Assembly (NCBI RefSeq): GCF_003591035.1
Contig: NZ_QYUO01000002.1
Span: forward strand, 682,001 to 746,000
DNA from: Noviherbaspirillum saxi
GTDB taxonomy: Bacteria > Pseudomonadota > Gammaproteobacteria > Burkholderiales > Burkholderiaceae_D
DNA: 64,000 nucleotides
Direction of reading: 5' to 3'
In this document: positions 8,340-15,026 of the stretch, in pieces
Numbering within the stretch: the first letter of the stretch is position 1
Layout of the letters: each line of letters starts with the position of its first letter
The notes under the pieces: generated by a model
What the model saw: only the letters and a program-made list of their open reading frames with translations
Databases searched by the model: none
Told to the model about the DNA's origin: nothing
Translations under genes and position numbers: made by a program

Positions 8340-8777
8340 ATGACACCGCTTCGATTGGCAACACCTGACGACCTGCCCGCTGTCCTTGCACTGCTTAAGG
8401 ACAGTGGTTTGCCATATCAGGACGTCGACACCAATCGTCTGAACGAATTTCTTATAGCAGCCGGCGGCCAGTCAGTCCTTGGTGCGGTGGGCCTTGAGCG
8501 GTATGAAGACAATGGATTGTTGCGCTCGCTCGTCGTTCGTCCGGAAAGCCGATGGACAGGTCTGGGCACACAACTCGCCGAAGCAATGGAAAACCATGCT
8601 CGCACTACTGGCGTCAGGACGCTGTACCTGCTCACGACCACGGCGACCGACTTTTTTGCGCGTCGAGGCTACGAAGTGACTGCAAGGTCAGAGGCGCCGG
8701 CAACACTTCAAGGCACTACTGAATTTTCCACCTTGTGTCCTGCGCAAGCGGTGTGCATGCGCAGGACCTTAATCTAG
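8340..8777 (+). CDS. arsN2: GNAT acetyltransferase, arsenic-operon type (ArsN2-like)
   Basis: This 145-residue single-domain GNAT protein starts LRLATPDDLPAVLALLKDSGLP, as ArsN2 proteins do. It has the acetyl-CoA pyrophosphate loop region SRWTGLGTQLAEAM (a variant of Q/RxxGxG/A) near residues 70-83 and the terminal 'LTTTATDFFARRGYE' segment. The related ArsN1 acetylates arsinothricin and phosphinothricin. The substrate of the ArsN2 group is not established to my knowledge. It sits three bases after arsI within the operon, so a role in organoarsenical handling is plausible. No strong ribosome site is seen, so translation may be coupled. Confidence 0.75.
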   Translation: MTPLRLATPDDLPAVLALLKDSGLPYQDVDTNRLNEFLIAAGGQSVLGAVGLERYEDNGLLRSLVVRPESRWTGLGTQLAEAMENHARTTGVRTLYLLTTTATDFFARRGYEVTARSEAPATLQGTTEFSTLCPAQAVCMRRTLI

Positions 8778-8792
8778 CAATCAAAGACAAAC

Positions 8793-9293
8793 ATGACTGA
8801 AAAGACTTATAACGTGCTGTTCCTTTGCACGGGAAACTCTGCACGCTCCATCATGGCTGAAGCCCTCGTAACGACCATGGGTCATGGACGTTTCAAAGGT
8901 TTTAGCGCCGGCAGCAAACCGGGTGGCAAAGTGAACCCGTTCGCAGTTGAACAGGTAAAGAAGACTGGTTACCCGGTCGACAACCTGCGCAGCAAGAGCT
9001 GGGACGAGTTCGCGGCTCCAGATGCTCCACATATGGATTTTATCGTTACGGTGTGCGATAACGCGGCCGGCGAAGTTTGCCCAATTTGGCCCGGACATCC
9101 AGCGACGGCGCATTGGGGCTTTGAAGACCCAGCCGCAGTCGAAGGAACCGACGAGCAAAAGCGGGTAGCGTTCGAGAAGATTTTCAAGCAGATTATGGCG
9201 AGGATGAATACCTTCGTTAGCCTGCCAATAAAAACACTCGAGAGGCATACAATTCAAAGCGAAATTAAGAAAATTGGTGACACCCCGGTATGA
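8793..9293 (+). CDS. arsC: Arsenate reductase, low-molecular-weight phosphatase (thioredoxin-coupled) type
   Basis: A 166-residue member of the LMW protein tyrosine phosphatase fold with the P-loop LCTGNSARS at residues 11-19 (nucleophile C12). The redox cysteines are C88 and C96 (VTVCDNAAGEVCPIWPGH), giving the three-Cys relay of S. aureus-type ArsC. It reduces As(V) to As(III) in the cytoplasm using thioredoxin. It ends in ATGA overlap with aqpS, so production of arsenite and the channel that lets it out are coupled. It is one of two unrelated arsenate reductases in this operon. Confidence 0.9.
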   Translation: MTEKTYNVLFLCTGNSARSIMAEALVTTMGHGRFKGFSAGSKPGGKVNPFAVEQVKKTGYPVDNLRSKSWDEFAAPDAPHMDFIVTVCDNAAGEVCPIWPGHPATAHWGFEDPAAVEGTDEQKRVAFEKIFKQIMARMNTFVSLPIKTLERHTIQSEIKKIGDTPV

Positions 9294-10006
9294 ATATGTC
9301 TCGACGATTGGCCGGCGAGTTTCTCGGCACGGCATTCCTGCTAGCCGTCGTAATCGGCTCCGGTATTATGGGGGACCGGCTGGCCGGCGATAACGTCGCG
9401 ATTGCGCTACTGGCCAATACAATTGCAACAGGTGCGGGTCTAGTGGCCCTCATTCTCACCTTTGGACCCATCTCCGGTGCGCACTTTAATCCAGCGGTGA
9501 CGCTTTGCGACGTCTGGTTCGGCCAGTTAACTTCCCGCCAAGCTCTGATGTATATCGCGGCACAAGTGGCCGGAGCATTTGCCGGTGTTGCTGCTGCCCA
9601 CGGTATGTTTCAGGAGCCGCTATTTTTCGCGTCCCAGCATATTCGTACTGGGCCTTCACAGTGGTGGAGTGAGTTCATAGCGAGCTTTGGCCTATTGGCA
9701 GTCATCATCAGCTGCTCCAGGACAAGGCCTACCAGTACGCCATTTGCCGTCGCAGCCTATATCACCGCCGCTTACTGGTTTACGTCATCGACATCTTTCG
9801 CCAACCCCGCTGTAACTTTGGCTAGAGCGGCATCAGATACGTTTGCTGGTATTCGTCCAGTCGATGCTCCCGGATTCATCATTGCCCAGCTGCTAGGTGC
9901 CGCAGCAGCAGTCGTCATATTTAAATGGCTTTTCGCGTCCGAAAAAGAGATATCTCCCTATGGAAATCAAGATTTACCACAACCCGAGCTGCGGGACCTC
10001 CCGTAA
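9290..10006 (+). CDS. aqpS: Aquaglyceroporin AqpS, arsenite channel
   Basis: A 238-residue MIP-family channel with six membrane segments and both pore motifs, HFNPAVT (residues 63-69) and FANPAVT (near residue 170), each followed by the typical 'L' and positively charged positions. In Sinorhizobium meliloti, AqpS takes the place of ArsB and lets As(III) leave down its gradient. Here too no ArsB or Acr3 gene is present, and this gene lies between two arsenate reductases. It overlaps the upstream arsC by ATGA, and its last 47 bases overlap the next gene. Confidence 0.87.
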   Translation: MNMSRRLAGEFLGTAFLLAVVIGSGIMGDRLAGDNVAIALLANTIATGAGLVALILTFGPISGAHFNPAVTLCDVWFGQLTSRQALMYIAAQVAGAFAGVAAAHGMFQEPLFFASQHIRTGPSQWWSEFIASFGLLAVIISCSRTRPTSTPFAVAAYITAAYWFTSSTSFANPAVTLARAASDTFAGIRPVDAPGFIIAQLLGAAAAVVIFKWLFASEKEISPYGNQDLPQPELRDLP

Positions 10007-10391
10007 TACCCTGGCTTTGATTTGCAATACAGGAGTTAAACCTCAAGTGATTGAGTATTTGAAAACTCCGCCGTCTAGGGAAGAGCTCAAGGACATGATT
10101 GAAAAAGCCGGGCTTACTGTGCGAGAGGCAATCCGGGGAAAGGGCACTCCCTATGTTGAACTCGGGCTCGACAATCAGGCATTAAGCGATGACGAGTTGC
10201 TTGACGCGATGCTGGCCTATCCAATTCTCATCAACAGGCCTTTTGTAGTGACTCCTACGGGTGTCCGGCTGTGCCGTCCGTCTGAATTGGTATTGGACAT
10301 CCTTCCGCTGCCGCAGAAAGGTCCTTTTGCCAAGGAAGACGGAGAAGTCGTCATTGACGCTGAAGGACGGAGGGTCAAGGAAAATGGCTGA
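9960..10391 (+). CDS. arsC: Arsenate reductase, glutaredoxin-coupled type
   Basis: The ATG at 9960 gives 143 residues starting MEIKIYHNPSCGTSRNTLAL, with the ArsC signature and catalytic C11. An earlier in-frame ATG at 9897 lies deep inside aqpS and would add an unrelated 21-residue leader. Downstream are 'VIEYLKTPPSREEL', 'NRPFVVTPTGVRLCRPSE' (the Arg cluster that holds arsenate) and the usual C-terminus. It reduces As(V) with glutathione and glutaredoxin, a different chemistry and fold from the arsC at 8793. The 47-base overlap with aqpS and the ATGG overlap with the arsH remnant show a compact operon. Confidence 0.9.
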   Translation: MEIKIYHNPSCGTSRNTLALICNTGVKPQVIEYLKTPPSREELKDMIEKAGLTVREAIRGKGTPYVELGLDNQALSDDELLDAMLAYPILINRPFVVTPTGVRLCRPSELVLDILPLPQKGPFAKEDGEVVIDAEGRRVKENG

Positions 10392-10640
10392 CAACTTGTC
10401 AAGTCTACCGAATGTCAGTTTGCCGCACCTTGATGTGCCGACCGTTGACAAGCTGAATGCTGCCACAGTATCGGCACATCCCCCGCGAATTCTGTTGCTT
10501 TACGGCTCGCTGCGGAGAAGTCCTATAGTCGCTTTCTTACGCTCGAAGCAGTGGGGATTCTGCAGCACTTTGGGGCGGAAACTCGCGTATTCGACCCGCA
10601 TGGTCTTCCGATGGTCGATAGTGTTTCTCCGGACCACCGA
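10384..10640 (+). pseudogene. arsH: Decayed arsH (NADPH-dependent FMN reductase/organoarsenical oxidase)
   Basis: The ATG at 10384 overlaps the arsC stop. The first 45 codons read like ArsH (SLPHLDVPTVDKLN, then PPRILLLYGSLR). After 'YGSLR' the frame breaks: a loss of a few bases near 10518 shifts the rest (SYSRFLTLEAVGILQHFGAE, then TRVFDPHGLPMVDS) into the next frame, which stops at about 10643. The remaining two thirds of a normal ArsH (about 230 residues) is missing. The gene has therefore lost methylarsenite oxidation, and the decay looks recent because both parts are still well readable. Confidence 0.8.
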
Positions 10641-10729
10641 AGTTAGGTTGCCAAGTAACCGTTTCTTCCCATGCATGGTCGTACCGCGGACTGACAGGAA
10701 TGACTCAGTTAACTACTAGGAGATATGAC

Positions 10730-10966
10730 ATGGCATCGACATTTCACGAATCCGAAACAGGCCAAGCCATTATTGAAAATACGATGGAAGCTGGCACCGA
10801 ACGATTGGTTGTAACTTTGCATCCAGAAAGCGGATTTTCCGTTGATTTCGAATTCCATGAGGGCATCGAGGGAAATGCCTTAATTGCCTCCAGCGGAATT
10901 TCAATCGACCGAGCTGCTTTGCAAAAGCTCGCTCAGTGGCTGCGCGAGCAAGGGGCACTGGATTAA
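10730..10966 (+). CDS. Small hypothetical protein
   Basis: A 78-residue acidic protein (MASTFHESETGQAIIENT) preceded by a good ribosome site (AGGAGA at 10718-10723). That site fixes the start at 10730 rather than the in-frame ATG at 10700. It has no signal peptide, membrane segment or cysteine. I do not recognise a family. It follows the arsH remnant on the operon strand and may be the last gene of the arsenic transcription unit, or sit there because a deletion in arsH brought it close. Confidence 0.55.
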   Translation: MASTFHESETGQAIIENTMEAGTERLVVTLHPESGFSVDFEFHEGIEGNALIASSGISIDRAALQKLAQWLREQGALD

Positions 10967-11028
10967 AAGTGGTCCGCTAGTTCTACAAGTAGGCCGAGCT
11001 AACATATTGGTGGAATTCAAGGCCAGCT

Positions 11029-11238
11029 TCAGGAACAGCATCCCTTCTGCTCTTGAATAGGCGGACATTTTACTGAGCCATAGGAGCAGTACACACAGCA
11101 GTCGCCAGCTTTCGGACGCAGGACTGCTTTGCAGTTCTCGCATTCGTAATAGAACTGGCAGGCGTCGGTCGGCATGATTTCCGGCTTCGCAAAACCACAG
11201 TGCGGGCAGGTTAGAACCGATTCACGAATAGGATTCAT
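11029..11238 (-). CDS. GDCCVxC-motif small cysteine-rich protein
   Basis: This 69-residue protein has zinc-ribbon-like CPHCGFAKPE at residues 10-19, CENCKAVL, and then GDCCVYCSYGSVKCPPIQ, the signature of the GDCCVxC (seleno)protein family. In some species one of these cysteines is selenocysteine; here all are ordinary Cys codons. The protein ends CCS. Family members are often found beside mercury, arsenic or other thiol-toxic metal genes, and this copy faces the ars operon. Function unknown; metal binding or thiol redox chemistry is inferred from the 11 cysteines. Confidence 0.75.
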   Translation of the reverse strand: MNPIRESVLTCPHCGFAKPEIMPTDACQFYYECENCKAVLRPKAGDCCVYCSYGSVKCPPIQEQKGCCS

Positions 11239-11256
11239 GGCAATAAAATTAGCCGG

Positions 11257-11463
11257 TTATTTTGTTAAGGCGGCTTCAAATCCTGCGTCCTTCAGTCTAG
11301 CCTGTATTTGTCCAGACGTCACCTGCTCTGGATTGGAAACCGAGTTGCGCGACTTCACTAAGTTGGTCAAGCACAGCAGCGCGTAGTGCATTTCCTCCAT
11401 GCAGCGGATGCGATTGTTTGTCTGGTCAGCGCAAGTATTCTTGCAGCCGAAGCGACTCGTCAA
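11257..11463 (-). CDS. Small hypothetical protein (weak)
   Basis: An open frame of 68 codons begins with TTG at 11463, 12 bases after the FTR1 gene ends. An alternative ATG at 11400 (MEEMHYALLCLTNLVKSRN) has no ribosome site. The product has four cysteines and no recognisable domain. It might be the last gene of the iron operon or merely an open frame. Confidence 0.25.
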   Translation of the reverse strand: MTSRFGCKNTCADQTNNRIRCMEEMHYALLCLTNLVKSRNSVSNPEQVTSGQIQARLKDAGFEAALTK

Positions 11464-11475
11464 AAATTGAGTAAT

Positions 11476-13428
11476 TTAAATATTTTTCTTCTTTGGAGGG
11501 CGCAAGTTGAACCCAAAACTGATAATCACGACAAATAGAACGATAGCTTGCGCTATCAACGTTTGTTGCGACGGATAGATCCCTAACAAATCAATGCGGG
11601 GGACCGAAATTGGCGTCACATCCAGCATCCCGGCTTCCTGCAATGCCGCCACACCTTTGCCGATCAATACGATCGCCAGCACGGCAACCAATGCGGAACT
11701 CACAGCGAAAAACTGACTGATAGGCAGACGGGCCGTTGTCCGCAGCAATATGGCAGCAATGACTGAAAGAATCACGACGCCGGCTGTCAGACCGCCCAGC
11801 AGATACAGGCCGTTGCCATCGTTCCATAACGCCGCATAGAACAGGACCGTTTCAAATACTTCCCGGTATACCGTGACGAAGGACAGCACAAACAACACGG
11901 TGGCAGAGCGCTTGTTGAGCGCGTGCGACAATTTTTCCTTGACGTAGGCTTGCCAGCGACCGGCCAAGCTTTTTTGATGCATCCAGATTCCCACGGTCAG
12001 TAACATCACTGCTGCAAAGATGGCGGAAAAACCTTCGGTCATTTCCCGGCTCGCACCGCTGAGATCGATCAAATAGGTGGCGACGGCCCAGGTCAAGCCC
12101 CCCGCTGCAAGTGCGCTTACCCAACCTGCATGGACATAGGGCAGGACATCGCTGCGTTCCGCCCTCCTGAGGAACGCGATCATTGCGACCACGATCAGTA
12201 GCGCCTCCAGGCCTTCCCTCAAGAGAATCGTCAAGGCGCCAATAAACGTCGCCAGGGGATCCGCGCTATCGGCTGCGCCAAGCGTGGCCTGCGCATCCGT
12301 TAACAGTGCCTGCAGATGTTTTTCGGTGCTGCGTGCCGTTTCCAACTGAGCTTCCGAGAGCGCGGCACGATAAGTGCCCATTGTCTTTTCGATTTCCTCA
12401 AACAGCACTTTGTTTTTAGCGGCCAACGCCGGTTCTACCGGCTCAAAGCCGTCGAGATAGGCCGAAATGGCAAGTCTGGATGCGTCGGCTTTGTCGCCTT
12501 TCTCTAACATCAAAAGACTTTCCCGCAGCTTCGACTTGGACAGCGCGAGGCCATCTGCCTTTGACGCGTTCAATATTTCGGGATGGCTGCGCAGATAAGC
12601 CAAGACCGCACGTGCGTTCTCCGGCCCTAAACGCTTGGTTAGTGATGCTTCGGCCGTTTGAGTCAATATGCCTAACTCCGCTATAACCGCATGAAGCGAC
12701 TTGTCCGAAGACCAGAGCTTGGCGCCAAGCTGCCGGTCGCTGTCGCTATAGGCCAGGGTGGACGCGAAAAAAGCGACAGCCCAGCGATCGTCTTCGGATA
12801 GCGTGCCGAAGCTGGCCATGGCTGTTCCTTCGACACCGCGTGTCGTGGTCTGATAAAGCGAAAAAATGCTGCGTTCTTTTGCACGATCATGGTCTGCAAA
12901 CGCAATGGGCGGCGGCTCCAGCTTGGCTGCCAGTGGTCCGTCGGCGTGGCCTGCCTGGCCGTGACAGGCGGCGCATTGGGCTTGATAAAGACGGGCGCCA
13001 TGCTGAAGCTCAGGCATTTTGCCGGGTGCTACGGGTACCGGATAGGCAGCAAGTAAAGTACTTGCCAGGTTTCTGGCATGCTCGGCCACCAATACGGGCG
13101 CGGCCTTATCCGCAATGATTTTCCGCAGTCTGGCTGCTTCTTGTATCAGTTGTGCCGTCGCTGTGGTGTTCGGCAATTCTCGAATCTGCTGCTCGGCGTT
13201 TTGGGAAAACTCTTGCATCTCGGCATATTCCGCATCGTTCGCTATCTTGCCGTCCTTTACAGCGCCAGCATAATCGACTGCGAGGTAATCCAGCATTTGC
13301 CAGATTTGCTTTGCCTTCTCCTCGGTCACCTTCTCCATGGACGATGCAGGAGCGGTGAAGGAAATCAGAGGAAGAAGCAACGCCATCGTCCGAAAAAATA
13401 CTAGTAGCCTTGGCTTCATATAGTGCAT
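11476..13428 (-). CDS. Cytochrome c / FTR1 family iron permease
   Basis: A 650-residue fusion. Signal-like residues 5-30 are followed by a helical EfeO-like segment and a c-type heme site, CAACH at 152-156, with a possible distal Met near 204 (GTAMASF). A second helical region then leads to a seven-helix FTR1 permease from about 395. The permease carries the Fe-binding REGLE motif at 404-408, REMTE at 461-465 and REVFE at 522-526. FTR1 proteins take up iron after oxidation or reduction at the outer face; here the electron carrier is built in. It is the fourth gene of the Fur-controlled minus-strand operon with the TonB receptor. Start ATG at 13428 or 13419; no clear ribosome site for either. 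Confidence 0.88.
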   Translation of the reverse strand: MHYMKPRLLVFFRTMALLLPLISFTAPASSMEKVTEEKAKQIWQMLDYLAVDYAGAVKDGKIANDAEYAEMQEFSQNAEQQIRELPNTTATAQLIQEAARLRKIIADKAAPVLVAEHARNLASTLLAAYPVPVAPGKMPELQHGARLYQAQCAACHGQAGHADGPLAAKLEPPPIAFADHDRAKERSIFSLYQTTTRGVEGTAMASFGTLSEDDRWAVAFFASTLAYSDSDRQLGAKLWSSDKSLHAVIAELGILTQTAEASLTKRLGPENARAVLAYLRSHPEILNASKADGLALSKSKLRESLLMLEKGDKADASRLAISAYLDGFEPVEPALAAKNKVLFEEIEKTMGTYRAALSEAQLETARSTEKHLQALLTDAQATLGAADSADPLATFIGALTILLREGLEALLIVVAMIAFLRRAERSDVLPYVHAGWVSALAAGGLTWAVATYLIDLSGASREMTEGFSAIFAAVMLLTVGIWMHQKSLAGRWQAYVKEKLSHALNKRSATVLFVLSFVTVYREVFETVLFYAALWNDGNGLYLLGGLTAGVVILSVIAAILLRTTARLPISQFFAVSSALVAVLAIVLIGKGVAALQEAGMLDVTPISVPRIDLLGIYPSQQTLIAQAIVLFVVIISFGFNLRPPKKKNI

Positions 13429-13520
13429 TCAAAAAGATTCGATGAATAAGGGGATATCCGGCGTCGAGGAGAATCCCATGGCGGCCGCCTTGCATGTGAT
13501 TGCAGGGGCGGCCGAATTTT

Positions 13521-14231
13521 TCATATCGACCACAGAAACCAGAGCCCGCCGAGCAGTGCGCCGACGCTGGTCAATACCGCGATGGTGCGCACTGTGTGCA
13601 GCTGCGTCCACAGCAGCAAGCCAGTGATCGACAGCAGGATCAGGCTGCCGGCGATGGTGTCGGACAACAATACCCAGAACGCGCTGACGCCGACCGACAT
13701 ATGCAGACGGATCAGGGTGCCAATCAGCGTGGCATCGATATGATCCAGCTTGACGAAGCGGTTGCCAACAAAATACTCGGCGTTGACACCGCCCTCCGGC
13801 CGCGTCAGATTGACGCTCCAGCGCTCGGGCTGCAACACGTCCCGATCGGCCCACACGATGGTTTTGGCCGGCTGTGTTTTCACTTGAGGCGGCGACACCG
13901 CCGTAAATCGCAATTCCTTTTGCAGCCATGCCGACATCTCTTCCGGCGTTCTGAATGCGCCTTCCGGCAGTGGCAACTGCGCGGTTTTCTGGACGGTTTT
14001 TTCAACCGGGATTTTCATGATTGCCCGGTGATTCAGCAGGATGCCGGTGATGCCGAACAGCAGGCCCAGTGCCGCGCCCCACAAGCCGACATAGAGATGC
14101 GTCTTGCGCAGCCATGTCAGGAAGACCGCGCGACGGCTTCGATTGCGTTTTTGGCTCTCGGATGGCGCGCGCGCGGCTTGCTCCCCGGCAGACGTATCGC
14201 CTGAAGTGCGGAAAAGGGTGTGGGCATGCAT
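13521..14231 (-). CDS. PepSY-associated membrane protein, siderophore-operon type
   Basis: A 236-residue inner-membrane protein. A basic N-terminal tail leads into TWLRKTHLYVGLWGAALGLLFGITG (first membrane helix, near residues 38-62), the typical start of PepSY-TM proteins. A periplasmic domain of about 100 residues follows, then two or three helices near the C-terminus with HMSVGVSAFWVLLSDTIAGS. Such proteins next to siderophore receptors are thought to help release or reduce iron, and conserved His residues in the helices could hold heme (inference). It starts 3 bases after the DUF4198 stop and is cotranscribed with the receptor. Confidence 0.78.
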   Translation of the reverse strand: MHAHTLFRTSGDTSAGEQAARAPSESQKRNRSRRAVFLTWLRKTHLYVGLWGAALGLLFGITGILLNHRAIMKIPVEKTVQKTAQLPLPEGAFRTPEEMSAWLQKELRFTAVSPPQVKTQPAKTIVWADRDVLQPERWSVNLTRPEGGVNAEYFVGNRFVKLDHIDATLIGTLIRLHMSVGVSAFWVLLSDTIAGSLILLSITGLLLWTQLHTVRTIAVLTSVGALLGGLWFLWSI

Positions 14232-14234
14232 GAC

Positions 14235-14963
14235 TTAATCCATTTCGTGTTTGGGCGGTACCGCAGGGCCGGGATCGCTGCCGTCTGCCTTGGTAAAGGT
14301 GTAAGTCAAATGGTTGCGCAGTGAATCGTATTTTTTCCCGGAGAATTCGCCGGGTGCCTGATCGATATGCAGCACGTGAACGACATACTGACCACGCCAC
14401 GGTGTGTTGATGTGGACGGCGCCTTGCGCATCGGTTTTGTGTTCCTGCATCCAAGTGTTGGGTGCAATGACTTCAAGTTTGGCATCTTTGAGCGGTTGGC
14501 CGCGATATACCACGGCAAGCTTGTTCGGCCCACTTCCATGGATATCCAGTACTAGCGGTGATGCGCTGCTGTCCGTCGCGGCTTGGCCGTAACGCGCATA
14601 ATAATTGGACTTGGCGAACCCGAGCCCATGCTTAGTCAAATCGCGTACTTCCAGCGATTCTTCGACGGCCAGAATGGCCGGTGTCCCTTTGTTGTTCGCA
14701 ATGGCGAAATATTCGGCGGCGCGGCTGATCGTGACTGCGCCAGGTTTGCCGCTTGGGGTGTCCTGTACGAACGCTTTGGGCGACTTGATGTTGTCGAGCT
14801 TGCCGGGACTCTTTTCCTTCAGCAGAGCATCGGGTTCGCCGTAATACAGTCTGGCGCCGGAGTCGCCGGATTCGATCCAAAGATAATGGGCTTGTGCCGT
14901 GCCGCTTGCGATAAGCGCTGCACAGCAGGCGGTGTGGATGAAAGTCTTGAGAAGAATAGTCAT
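14235..14963 (-). CDS. DUF4198 periplasmic protein
   Basis: The start at 14963 is supported by AGGAAA just upstream and gives 242 residues with a signal peptide (MTILLKTFIHTACCAALIAS, cleavage at AQA-HYLW). The mature protein begins HYLWIESGDSGARLYYGEP. It includes VVYRGQPLKDAKLEVIAP and DAQGAVHINTPWRGQYVVHV, the beta-sandwich pattern of the DUF4198 family, which is related to periplasmic parts of metal transport systems. His-rich ends suggest metal contact. It lies between the TonB receptor and the PepSY protein, pointing to a role in iron delivery through the periplasm. Confidence 0.78.
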   Translation of the reverse strand: MTILLKTFIHTACCAALIASGTAQAHYLWIESGDSGARLYYGEPDALLKEKSPGKLDNIKSPKAFVQDTPSGKPGAVTISRAAEYFAIANNKGTPAILAVEESLEVRDLTKHGLGFAKSNYYARYGQAATDSSASPLVLDIHGSGPNKLAVVYRGQPLKDAKLEVIAPNTWMQEHKTDAQGAVHINTPWRGQYVVHVLHIDQAPGEFSGKKYDSLRNHLTYTFTKADGSDPGPAVPPKHEMD

Positions 14964-15026
14964 GATTTTCCTATTGAGGCTTCGAGACGGTTCTTCTTCG
15001 TTCAAAAGAAGAACCGTCGATGCACA

